Shown one piece after another: positions 45,076-54,866 of a stretch of 64,000 bases of DNA. Within the stretch, counting starts at the first letter, position 1. Each line of letters starts with the position of its first letter. Made by a program: the position numbers and the translations under genes. The stretch comes from Petunia secreta (taxonomy: Eukaryota > Streptophyta > Magnoliopsida > Solanales > Solanaceae): the NCBI GenBank assembly GCA_029990175.1, contig JARKIP010000003.1:3906001-3970000 (forward strand), given 5' to 3'. The notes below the pieces were generated by a model. It had not been told where the DNA came from. It worked only from the letters and a program-made list of their open reading frames with translations, and did no database searches.

Positions 45076-46013
45076 GATACTGCATCCACCAAACAAACTA
45101 CTCCCTGGATACCCATTCCTAAATTCGATCCAAAAAGATCTACACTTATCACTTACACGATTAATACCATGACACCACAAGACATCCAACACTGAAACAC
45201 AAAATTCAGAGTCCGGTTGACCAAATGAAGACAGTGGTACAACAAAGACCAACAAAGAGAAACTCCAACTCCCAGATCACAAACACACTTTCTACAAAGG
45301 CTTATCCATTAAAGTTAGCTCCATTACTTGAGAAACAACCTAAGACAATTACAACTTTTGACAATCTCCAAATCCGGCAAAATCAAAATATCAAACCTCA
45401 GTCTGAGTATGCAAATATCTACATACTCATAGTCATCACCACACCCAATCATCACACTAAAGGACGAGTGCAGATTTCTAGCCAATACATTTGGTGTTCA
45501 GTACCATACAACCACCTTCCCTCGGTGATCTGTCATGAAAAATTAACTGGGGCAGAAGTTTTGAGGATCCCCTCAAAAATTCCAAAAGACGCAAACTTAA
45601 CACTGGGGCAGATATTTTTGAGATCCTCTAAAAAATTTCAAGAACATCCTTATAAGAGCAACACAATAGCCTTATTAGTGCATCGCATGATTTAACAAAA
45701 ATATTCTATTTGTCGCACATTACTTTACTTGCAGAATATGCAGCCCGACCTAACAGTGATAAGCATTCAGTTTTTATTTGTTGTACTTTACTTTTGCTTG
45801 CAGGGTATAAGGCCCGAAGGGTAGACAACCCTATGAAGAAACAACATGACAAGGGGACAATTATACAAGATATAGCAACAGAGTGCAAAACAACAAATAC
45901 GCAAGTCGACCTCCACTAGAAAACTCATAAACTTTCTTTGATTGCAGGTTTATACAGGTACCGAGTATACCTAAAACCCCTTACAAAACAACATACATCA
46001 TTTTGACAAGTAT
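45076..46013 (+). other. Ogre 3' spacer, first part
   Basis: Non-coding continuation of the Ogre-like element after the nested insertion. It contains two copies of a block with ACTGGGGCAGA and GAGGATCC/GAGATCC (about 45548-45580 and 45602-45635). It also has three acceptor-like tracts ending in TTGCAG (about 45733, 45803 and 45945). The open frame at 45225-45695 spans these repeats and has no domain. Confidence 0.55.
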
Positions 46014-46860
46014 AGAATCCATGTCGGTGGATATATAGGGTCCGCGTCTGTGGACATTGCATCAATTTGACGGAAGCATAGAATCCATGTCGGTGGATAT
46101 ATAGGGTGCGTCTAAGGACATGACATCATTTGACAAGCATAGGATCCATATCGGTGGATATATAGGGTCCGCGTCTGTGGACATGACATCATTTGACAGA
46201 AGCATACAATCCATGTCGGTGGGTATGTAGGGTCTGCGTCTGTGGACATGACATCAATTTGAGAAGCAACAGAAGCATAGAATCCATGTCGGTGGGTATG
46301 TAGGGTCCGCGTCTGTGGATATGACATCATTTGACAAGCATAGGATCCATGTCGGTGGATATATAGGGTCCGCGTCTGTGGACATGATATCATTTGACAA
46401 GCATAGGATCTGCGTCGGTGGATATATAGGGTTCGCAGTGGTGAACATGGCAGCAATGACAACAGTGTAAGGTTCGCGTCTGTGGACATGACTTCAATCT
46501 GAGAGGCATAGATTCCGCGTCGGTGGATATATAGGGTCCGTATCTGTGGACTAATATGACAGCAATGAAAGAAGCATAAAGTCCATATCGATAGATATAT
46601 AAGGTCTGCGCTTGTGGACAATTCAACAATTGAAGGTATAAGGTCCGCATTTGTGGACATAGTTCAGCAATTTTGAGTAGTAAGGTTCGCGTTTGTGAAC
46701 ATAGTTCAGCAATTTGGAGAAGTAAGGTCCGCGTTAGTGGACAAACGGACTATTGATCAAGCATAGAATCTGCGTCGACAGATACATAAGGTTCGCAGTG
46801 GTGAACATGACAACAATTTGCAGCAGAGTAAAGTCCGCATCGGTGGGCATATCATTGGAA
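46014..46860 (+). repeat. Tandem repeat block in Ogre 3' region
   Basis: Around 14 units alternate between a ATCCATGTCGGTGGATATAT type and a AGGGTCCGCGTCTGTGGACAT type. The combined period is 61-73 bp in the first half and about 40 bp in the second half, where only the second type remains. The half-units resemble each other, so the array probably grew from a unit of about 30 bp. Open frames across it are repeat artefacts. Confidence 0.92.
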
Positions 46861-47822
46861 AGACATTTGGATGAGACATCAATCAAACAAGTACAAGACA
46901 AAACAACCCTTCGGCTCAACAGGTAAGTTTACTTTACTTTATCTTTATATCTATTGCATTTATTATGATTTTGTTGCAGGGTACGCCCCGATTTCTCGAC
47001 AAATCCCTGTGCCATACTCTCACGTCTGCTCCCAAACATCACGGCCAACCATGCAACCGCAAAACCTCAAACACATACAAAGCAAAGCCTAACCCTACAG
47101 ACAATGCCTTTTGCTACACCTGCAAGCTACCTATCTTGCCGAGTTCCAAGCTACAATTCCATACTCGCACTAGAGGTGTGCCTAATCCTTCCTTGTCGAT
47201 TGGGTGTCAGTTTCGTATTCCTTCCTATCTGTATCCATCTGCGTCAATCGTGTGTATTTTCGTGCTTAATCGTGCCCGTCTGCTGGAATCGTTCTCATTC
47301 ATAAAACTCGCTCCCCAAATGTTTCCAAGCCCATTCAAAGCAATATTGAAGGCAGGATGACCCATTTATCAAGATGAAGTGGAAACTATGTCCGTGTAAA
47401 CTCCTCTTTATGGGTGTGTCGTGCACCACATCTTCATAACTAGGATGATTATAAACTTTTTTTCCCACGCTCCATCTATCGATGTTATTTCATTTCCGAC
47501 AATACCTTTGCTTTATTCTTCATTTATCTCGCCAAAAGGCAAAAGCATACATCGAATCTAAACTTTACATACTTGAGAAAGTTTAGTCTTTACATCCATA
47601 ATCGTGCGTCATAAACACCTCACACATGCAATATGTCATTCTAGAACTACACACGGCCTAATTCTCGTGAAACCTAGATATGTAGGCAACTCAGAGACCG
47701 GGGTTCGGACGAAAACACCCCAAAACTCCCATTTTCCCCTTCAAATCTTTTTGCCGACTAGTCGTGACAAAATTGGTTATTCCATCAACTACCTTTGCCC
47801 GAAGATTCTTTTCATCATCCCC
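46861..47822 (+). other. Ogre 3' spacer, last part
   Basis: Non-coding sequence between the tandem repeat and the polypurine tract. It holds a further acceptor-like TTTTGTTGCAGGG at about 46970-46982. No protein domain is seen. Confidence 0.5.
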
Positions 47823-47839
47823 GGGCAAAGAGGGACAGT
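47823..47839 (+). other. Polypurine tract of Ogre-like element
   Basis: GGGCAAAGAGGGACAG directly precedes the LTR start TGTTGACACCC. Confidence 0.85.
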
Positions 47840-49932
47840 TGTTGACACCCAATTTTGTCCCTCATATTCACATAGTTGGCCATAATTTAACTCAAGGGTG
47901 CAATTTGATTATTTGTACATAATCTGCATTAGAAAGCATGCATTTACGTGTGTTATCCTCTAATTATATATTACATACTTAAATGTGACTATATTACGTA
48001 ATTTCGTCACACTCAGGTCATTTCTTTAAAAATAAATACATGCATTCTCGTGGATAGTTGCTTAATTAACTACGATATTAATATATTTAATTAAGTAGTT
48101 GAGGTTATTTATGCTTAATTATATTATGTGCGCTCAACTATTTAATTTGTTCTAAAAGATATATATCTATTATTTGCAATATTTTTCTATATTCATTGCT
48201 TCTTTTATCCCATTTCTACAGTTAAATATTTGCTCATTTAATAACCCTACCTATGTTAGCTACTACTATATAGCTCCGACTTGTTAAATCATCTTATTCT
48301 ATCATGCCACCCCATCAGCACCTCATAACCAATTACATCTTTGTTTCATCACATGAGCTATCTTCTTTCCATTATTTTCTCTATTCTTAGCCTATTTAAT
48401 TCATCACATTTATTCCATTTATTCCCTAATCTCTCACCTCTTAATCAGTACGTCAAAATCTTTTCTTTTTTGTTCTTTCTTTTCCCGTTACTGATTATAT
48501 GCAATTAGAGTAATTTTATTCCATCATATCCTTTCCTACTAATTTTGATAACCCTTCAACCCTCTTATTAAAAATTTGAATTTGAAGTTTTGATCAAAAC
48601 CTTTCAAGTCAAAAAATATATCTTTCCTTCCAAAATTACATTCTTTTCTTTTTGGAGCTCTCCTAATTTCCCTCCATCTCCAAACGGCTCTCTCTTCTCA
48701 TATTCCTATTTATACACTTATGCACGAGTCTTAAAGAAGAGAGGAAGGATCCCACGACACCCCGCATTTTCTATTCTTCTCCATGATTCTTTACACGCTA
48801 AGCCCACATCTTTCTCTTCCCTATCAAATCAAAAAACCTTTAACAACTACATACACTTCCTGATATCTTCCACTCCATCATCTAATACACCCCTACACTC
48901 TCCTATCAAGGACCAACTTCTCCTCTTCCATATACGTTGCCCTCTCCCTTATTCTTGAAAATAATATTCCTCCTCTCATCATCTACCAATCAGTAAACAA
49001 TTCTTTTAGGGTTCAATTACACACACCTAATCTTCCCATTTTCCCTTTTAATTCTAGAAACATTCATTCTCAAAGGACACTCCTTTGTCCTCTCCCTCTA
49101 ATCATGGTTTTACCCCTTTGTAGTCACCTCTTCATTCATTTACGCTTAGCATCACAACAGCCTAATACTACTTTTATCTATTCAGTTTATTATGTTATAT
49201 TATATTTGATTTAGTATGTTAAAATTCTAATGACATATGTGCATAACTTGGTTTATAATTTCATTTATGATATAAAATATGTACTTCAGGTGAATTGCAA
49301 TTGTCCACACTCAGGGGCGGCGTAAATTTTACTAACAATTTCTTTTCTTTTACGAGGTGTTGCTATCCACGGAAATCATCAAGAGTTTGTGGCTTATAGT
49401 GATCAGGGCCATCATCCCTCTTGACATTTGACTCTTGTCACTGTCAACTAATGTGTACATGCAGTTGTTGAGCCCCTTTCGATTTTAAGGGTTCAGATTC
49501 ACAACTAGGCCATCGATCTATTTTTGAGGGCTTATTTGTCCTTATTGTGCCCGGTTAACTTTTATTAAGTTTTGAAATTTATATTTATGGCCAATGATAT
49601 GAGGCCTTTTAGGCGATGACGATGCATATAACTTTGCAAAGTAAGTGATGGCGGAGTAGTGGTATTGGAGGTGCTTGGCATGGCAACACGACTGGCTCCG
49701 TATTTGCAGCCGTACCGATATCCCTAACCTCTGGTTGACGCAATACATATTCTGAGCCTAAACTTTTATAAAATCTTTTTCTCCTTTATTTTAAACTACT
49801 ATTATTATTATTTTATTATTATTATTACTACTTTTTACTAATTCATTTTCTTTATATTTTGCGAGGTACATCGCGGTGGAATTATGAAAAGACGATACTT
49901 TTTATAAAAATCCTTTTTCCATTTATTTTTTA

Positions 49933-49976
<44 letters not shown>

Positions 49977-50068
49977 GTTTCGGAGTTAATTGTAAAATTA
50001 ACTAGAAACAAAATAGGTGCCCTAATACTCCTAGAATAATTTATTAGGTGGCGACTCCAAAACACTAA
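47840..50068 (+). repeat. 3' LTR of Ogre-like element, with deletions
   Basis: It matches the 5' LTR from TGTTGACACCC onward. It lacks the 460-bp mobile element (empty site 48295-48303), about 440 bp between the second (ATT)n tract and the AGAGTTAATT block (junction near 49976), and the last 60 or so bases including the GCGACA end. At 50069 it passes straight into copia protease sequence. Confidence 0.9.
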
Positions 50069-50216
50069 ATTGACCGGTCATATGATTCGTTGCTCCTGTG
50101 TCAATAATGCATCGAAGCCGAATTTTCTTACCAATAGATGGTTCACTTGTGCCCGCCTTCTCTTTGTTCAGCAACTTAAACAACATCTGCAGCTGATCAC
50201 TTATTATCCCGGACAA
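50069..50216 (-). pseudogene. pol: Copia protease N-terminal part, truncated
   Basis: The minus strand encodes RLRCIIDTGATNHMTGQF with an intact DTG triad. It ends at 50069 and reads into Ogre LTR sequence. The rest of protease is lost, and integrase picks up at 32132. Confidence 0.87.
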
Positions 50217-51304
50217 GATTGTTTGTCAGTGTGCAACAGTGTGTCTGGTTTCCACACTCTCGGACTCAATTTGCATAATATTTTCTCGATTGCCTCCACG
50301 TTCTCGATCAATATTAGAGCCATGCTGCTGGTAACCACGGCCTCTACCTCCCCGTGTTGCCTCAGTTCTCCCTCTGCCACGGCCACCACTTTGAAACGCC
50401 TACTATTGATTTCCTTGCTTTGGATAATGAATCAAACCCTCCGAATACCTAATGACTTCGTAGCAACGCTCCGGGGGGTGTCCACCTCGGTCACACAAGT
50501 GAGACTCCTTATAGCTTCTCTATGGTGGAGGCGACAGTTGAGCAGCAATCGCCATCACCTCTCCCTGTTCTTCCTGTGTGTATGCTTCTTCCTTGACACA
50601 TTTATCTTGAACTACCTTTTGGTAAACTTGATTCATTGATGGCAGCGAATCTTGGGCCAAGAGATTGGAACGGACAATCCCATAAAGACTCCCATCCAAC
50701 CCCATAAGAAACAGACGAACCTTATCTTCTTACCTCTTCTTCTTCAGTGCAATCGTAAGATCGCATGAACAATTTCCACACGAGCACGTCGGAAGCTTAT
50801 CGTAGTTTCCATGTTCTTCTGTCAACATAGCCAACTTCTCAAAGTAAGTAGCAATAGATAATCCCTTTTATTTACACCCGGCCAGTGCGGCCTTCAACTC
50901 CTGAATTCGTAGTTTATTTCCCACCAAAAATCGCTCTCGAATACTATCCCACAAATCCTTAACCACCTCCATATGTAATATGGTATTTCGAAGGGTAGAC
51001 TCAATAGAGTTCCTTATCCATGACAGCATAAGAGAATTTATAGTCCACCAGTCGTCCAGATCCATCGAATCTTCTCCCGGCTTCTTAATGGATCCATCCA
51101 CGAAGCCAAAGCACGCAGCGTCGTTCTTACGGACTGTGTCTATTTCTCATAATTATCACCGGTCAACAGGACCTATGTGATAATCAAACCTGGATTATCA
51201 TTCGACGTGATGTCGTACGGAGAGATAATCTTCCGTACGGCAACACCATCACCAGTTACCACATGGTTGCATGTTCCACCAACACCATATGCTGGAGCAG
51301 CCAT
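50217..51304 (-). pseudogene. gag: Copia gag, broken
   Basis: ATG at 51304 follows the PBS by about 30 bases and opens MAAPAYGVGGTCNHVV. A TAG near 51177 interrupts, where the family has a codon one C-to-T step away (TITQVL-type context). The core continues with LTGDNYEKW, LRACFGFVDGSI, WWTINSLMLSWI and DLWDSIRERFLVGN, a UBN2-type capsid domain. A zinc-knuckle remnant HLCDRGGHPPERC lies near 50480. Stops near 50867 and frameshifts around 50705-50860 and 50400-50520 disable it. Confidence 0.85.
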
Positions 51305-51336
51305 CACTCAACACCTTCACGAAGGGTTCTTATGAT

Positions 51337-51349
51337 GGCTCTAATACCA
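51337..51349 (-). other. Primer binding site of copia element
   Basis: The minus strand reads TGGTATTAGAGCC, the initiator tRNA-Met PBS with one C-to-T difference from TGGTATCAGAGCC. It is directly adjacent to the LTR end. Confidence 0.85.
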
Positions 51350-52040
51350 TGTAAAAATCGGATGGAAACAATAATATTTTGAGTGAAAACACTTGTCTTT
51401 CATTATTGAATTAACCCTTATATATGGGCTAAGTGCACGAAAGGCCACTTTTGCCACTGCTCTTTGGGCACAGGCCACTAATACCAAAACATTTAGTTTG
51501 TGGCCACTTTTGCTTAAAGAGATAGAACTTCAGTCCAGAGGCCGGATTGAAGTTCAGTCCTTAAAGATTGAACTTCAATCCACGGCCATATGGACTGAAG
51601 TTCAGTCCAGTCCTTAAGATAGAACTTCAGTCCATGGCCATGGACTGAAGTTCAGTCCATAGCCATACCATGGACTGAAGTTCAGTCCATGGCCATATGG
51701 ACTGAAAGTTCAGTCCTTAAGAGATGGAACTTCAGTCCAGGGGCCGTATGGACTGAACTTCAGTCAACTATCAGAACTTAAGTCAACATTTATTTAGTAA
51801 AGGCCCAAAAGTGGCCTCTAGTGTAAGACCAAAGAAAATAGTGGCCTCAAACTAAATACCAGTGTTAAAAGTGGCTGCTGGGCGAAATTTTTACTTTATA
51901 TATACAAGGAAATAATAAAATCCGAACGTGGTCCCTAAGCTATTTTTAATGGGCTTGGCCCAAAATACAATTAACCTTATCTTCCTACCAATATACACAT
52001 TACATTAATAACCCTCATTATATACATACTTATTCTAATA
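51350..52040 (-). repeat. 5' LTR of copia element, split by a 469-bp insertion
   Basis: Without the insertion (51426-51894 plus duplication) the LTR is only about 215 bp. The minus-strand start is TATTAGAATAAG (expected TG start mutated to TA) and the end is TTTTTACA at 51350. The TATA region TATATATAAGG is exactly where the insertion occurred. Confidence 0.75.
51417..51903 (+). mobile_element. Palindrome-repeat mobile element, copy 2, with 9-bp TSD
   Basis: The element covers 51426-51894 (469 bp), flanked by CTTATATAT (51417-51425) and TTTATATAT (51895-51903), 8 of 9 identical. Start GGGCTAAGTGCACGAAAG and end GGCGAAATTTTTAC match copy 1 at 32599-33058. The central array contains a perfect 32-bp palindrome at 51622-51653. 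No coding capacity is seen. Confidence 0.85.
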
Positions 52041-52425
52041 GCTTCTTTTTTGAGATTAACATTTATGTTCAGCAAGCCGCAAGTCTCTATATATATGCTT
52101 GGGGAGTTAGCATTTATAATTTTGGGGTTCTATTTGTTCTATATTATTTTTTTGATTTATATATGTTTACAAATACTATATCTGAATATTGATTTTCTCT
52201 TTTTGTATATGTACACGTATTAATTAACAAACAGTAACAACTTTTTTTTTAACAGTTTGCTGTTTATTATAATGTATACCTGTCGTATGGTAGTCTTGAG
52301 TTGTTACTTTAAAGTTCAAAGTGACCTTTAATGTGCAATTTTTTAATCATTGCACTGTGGGTGCTAATTTATTTCATTCTTTCATTTTTTTTTTCTTTTT
52401 GGTCCTTTTCCTCTCTGTCTTGGAA
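52041..52425 (+). other. Probable intron remnant upstream of the P450 exon
   Basis: AT-rich sequence without coding signal, ending in a T/C-rich stretch and AAG before the P450 exon. CYP82 genes usually have one intron near this point. The first exon, which should lie upstream, is not found in the window. Confidence 0.45.
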
Positions 52426-53053
52426 GGCTATGTTAGCAGGGGGAATCGATACCGTATTTGTAACACTAGCATGGACTCTCTCTTTACTACTTAACCACCC
52501 TCATGTAATGGAAAAAGGCACAAGAAGACTAGAGATTCAAATTGAGGGAAATTCATCAGTTGAAGAGTCACATATAACGAACTTGGTCTATCTTCAAGCC
52601 ATTGTCAAAGAATCGCTCCGTTTATATCCAGCTGCACCACCCTCTTCACCCCATCATGAATCTATTGAAAATTGCATAGTTGGTGGCTACAATATTCCTA
52701 AAGGTACTTGACTATTGTTCAACGTATGGACGATCCAACCAGATCCAAATGTCTGGTCACAACCCGAATTATTCAAGCCAGAGAAGTTTTTGAATACCCA
52801 TAAAGACGTAGATGTTAGAGGAAATCATTTTGAATTAATTCCTTTTGGTGCGGGAAGAAGAATTTGTCCTGGAATTTCATCAGCACAAGTGTTGTTACAC
52901 TTAACTTTGGCTAATTTTCTTCATGCCTTTGAGATTAAAAGGCCATCTGATTAACCAATAGATATGACTGAGAGCTTTGGCATGATTAACCATAAAGCAA
53001 GCCCACTAGAGGTTCTTGTTGCTCCAAGACTCTCCAAATTTGTATCGATATGA
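52426..53053 (+). pseudogene. Cytochrome P450 (CYP82-like), last exon, pseudogene
   Basis: One frame encodes the C-terminal 200 or so residues of a plant P450. It shows the I-helix AMLAGGIDTVFVTLAW (A/G-G-x-D-T oxygen-binding motif) and the K-helix KESLR (ExxR) followed by LYPAAPP. The PERF-type region reads FKPEKF, and the heme loop FGAGRRICPG contains the Cys ligand. The tail (MTESFGM, PLEVLVAPRLS) is like the CYP82 family, membrane-bound monooxygenases of specialised metabolism. In-frame TGA at 52709-52711 (family has Arg, one C-to-T step) and TAA at 52952-52954 disable it. The final stop is TGA at 53051-53053. The exon start at the AG before GCTATG fits the usual CYP82 intron position. 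Exon 1 is absent, and the retroelement nest begins immediately upstream. Confidence 0.88.
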
Positions 53054-53211
53054 TGTATTTATTGGCAGAACTGTTACGTTGCATGCATCATTTAATTTAG
53101 GTGCAAAGTTTTAATTCCATTAAGGTCTTCTGATCATGATTTTCTAGTTTACCTTCATCCATATCTATTAACACAAACACGCCACTAAAAGAACATAATG
53201 TATCAATATTC

Positions 53212-54866
53212 GATCACTACTAGAAAAAGGCAGTTTTACGACTCGGTTTGGAGACGGAGAGAAAGCCGTCGTTGCGCGTGCTTCGCTATTTGGCGCGTCG
53301 TTGGTCAAGCCAAAGAGTGTATACCGTCGCCAACTCAAAAAGTAACTGCAACTATTGGTTGTGTCAGATTGTGTTTGAAATTGAATACCCTCTCTAGCAA
53401 AATAATTTATTTATAGTTTGGAGACGGAATTCCCTCTCCAGCATTATTTTTCAAAATTTTTTTTAGTGTTTAGAGACGGAAGTTCCTCTCCAGAAAAATA
53501 ATTTCGAACATAATTTTTTCATTGATGACGGTAGTCCATCTCAAAAACGCGTAAATTAATTATTTTTTTGCTTTAGCGACGGTATTCACTCTCTAACTAT
53601 CAAGTCTCCGGCAACCAATTTTTTGCTATTAACAAATGCACTCCATCCATTAGTGAGCAAATGCCTCCGGGGATGGCATATTCAATATATTCAGATGCAT
53701 TTATTAGAATAAAAAACTTCTAATTTTCAAGCCTAACTAGCCTTGAAATAACATACACATTGGAATAAAACATTAATGCCCATCATAAAATTCTATATGC
53801 GTACTGTTGGAAGGTATTGCCGCCAAAGACATGCTTAAAGCGCCATTCCATGCTAGAAAGATCCTTGACCATTAACTCTTGGGTAGGTTTATCTCGAGAC
53901 ATATCCTAGTAAACGATGAACATAATCAAACGAAAGCAATGCCGACGAGTGTGATGATTTTAATATTAAATTGGAAAAATGTTAAAACAGCTAGGGTTAG
54001 ATGAGAAAGATTACCAGATCTGAAAAGCATTTTACAACATCTTTTTTGAGGAATAGACATGCCCTAAGTACTTTTTGTATTTGAGGTAGTTAAAACCTTA
54101 CAAAATGAGTGAATTTGAGGCATCGGAAGCTCATGACAAAAATCTGGATTTGTTGGCTCAGTTTGCTGCACAGTATAACACAAAACTGAATCATAAGTTT
54201 CATGAACATTTATTCTTTAAAATTACAAGCAGGAAATTTTGCTAAAAGGGGGATGTTGAAAAATCTTACATCATGATTTGGCAACAAATTAATTTTTGCA
54301 TAAACTTCTTCAGTGATGTTTTTGACCAACAAAGTAAAACAATTATCACAAAACAAATTGGCCAAGTCTTCTTTCATCTAATACGGGATTGGGGTGGGTA
54401 AAATGGGGATGGAAAAATGGGAGGAGAATTATTACCAGATCAGAGATGTTATCGGTGCAGGAACACAAGTTGTTTTGCCTGGGGTGCGGTGTTGCTGCTG
54501 CAGTAGGGTGGAGAGAGGAAGGGAGAGAATTTTTAAGAAAATACCGATAATGTGTATACTGATCTGTATGTAAAAATGTGTATGTAATAAACTTGTTAGG
54601 ATTGGAGATGGAATTCCATCTCTAATCAAAAAGTAAAAATAAATTGTCAGGTGATTGACGACAGAATTCCCTCTCTAGATCCTTACACCTTTTTTAATTT
54701 TTTACTGGAGAAGGAATTCTATCGCCAGTTATTTCAATTTATATTTTTTTAACTGTGTTCTACCGCAAAACATTGATTGGAGAGGGAAGTCACTCGCTAA
54801 GTTGTTGGCAAGTGAGTTCCCTCGCCAACCATTCGGTAGCTTTTTAGTATTTTTCTAGCAGTGGAT
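53212..54866 (+). mobile_element. CACTA (En/Spm-like) non-autonomous DNA transposon
   Basis: The element spans 53215-54863 (1649 bp). It opens CACTACTAGAAAAA and closes TTTTTCTAGCAGTG (inverted: CACTGCTAGAAAAA), with 3-bp duplications GAT at 53212-53214 and 54864-54866, all diagnostic for CACTA. Both ends carry subterminal repeats around GGAGACGGAATTCCCTCTCC, direct at the left (53243, 53406, 53460) and inverted in sense at the right (about 54605-54830). No transposase domain is found, so it depends on an autonomous partner. Confidence 0.93.

Larger units (their letters stand above)
32133..50068 (+). mobile_element. Ogre/Tat-like LTR retrotransposon, non-autonomous, with nested insertions
   Basis: Its parts are a 5' LTR (32133-35391), PBS (35395-35412), ORF1 (36446-38059), spacers, a tandem-repeat-rich 3' region (46014-46860), polypurine tract (about 47823-47838) and a 3' LTR (47840-50068). 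An extra ORF upstream of gag and tandem repeats before the 3' LTR are known Ogre traits. No gag, protease, RT, RNase H or integrase is found. It is split by an Athila-like element at 39172-45075, and its 5' LTR carries a 460-bp insertion. It sits inside a minus-strand copia element. Confidence 0.85.
50069..52040 (-). mobile_element. Ty1/copia element, 5'-ward part (LTR, PBS, gag, protease)
   Basis: In minus orientation: 5' LTR (52040-51350), PBS (51349-51337), gag from ATG 51304 and the beginning of protease to 50069, where the Ogre-like element interrupts it. The continuation is at 32132-30457. About 40 residues between the protease active site and the CNLISVSQL block are missing at the junction. 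Confidence 0.87.

Noticed and set aside
45225..45695. 156-codon open frame in the Ogre 3' spacer
   Set aside because: It spans duplicated non-coding blocks and has no recognisable domain or codon signal.
46112..46660. 182-codon minus-strand open frame in the Ogre tandem repeat
   Set aside because: It is composed entirely of the tandem repeat and has no domain. It is an artefact.
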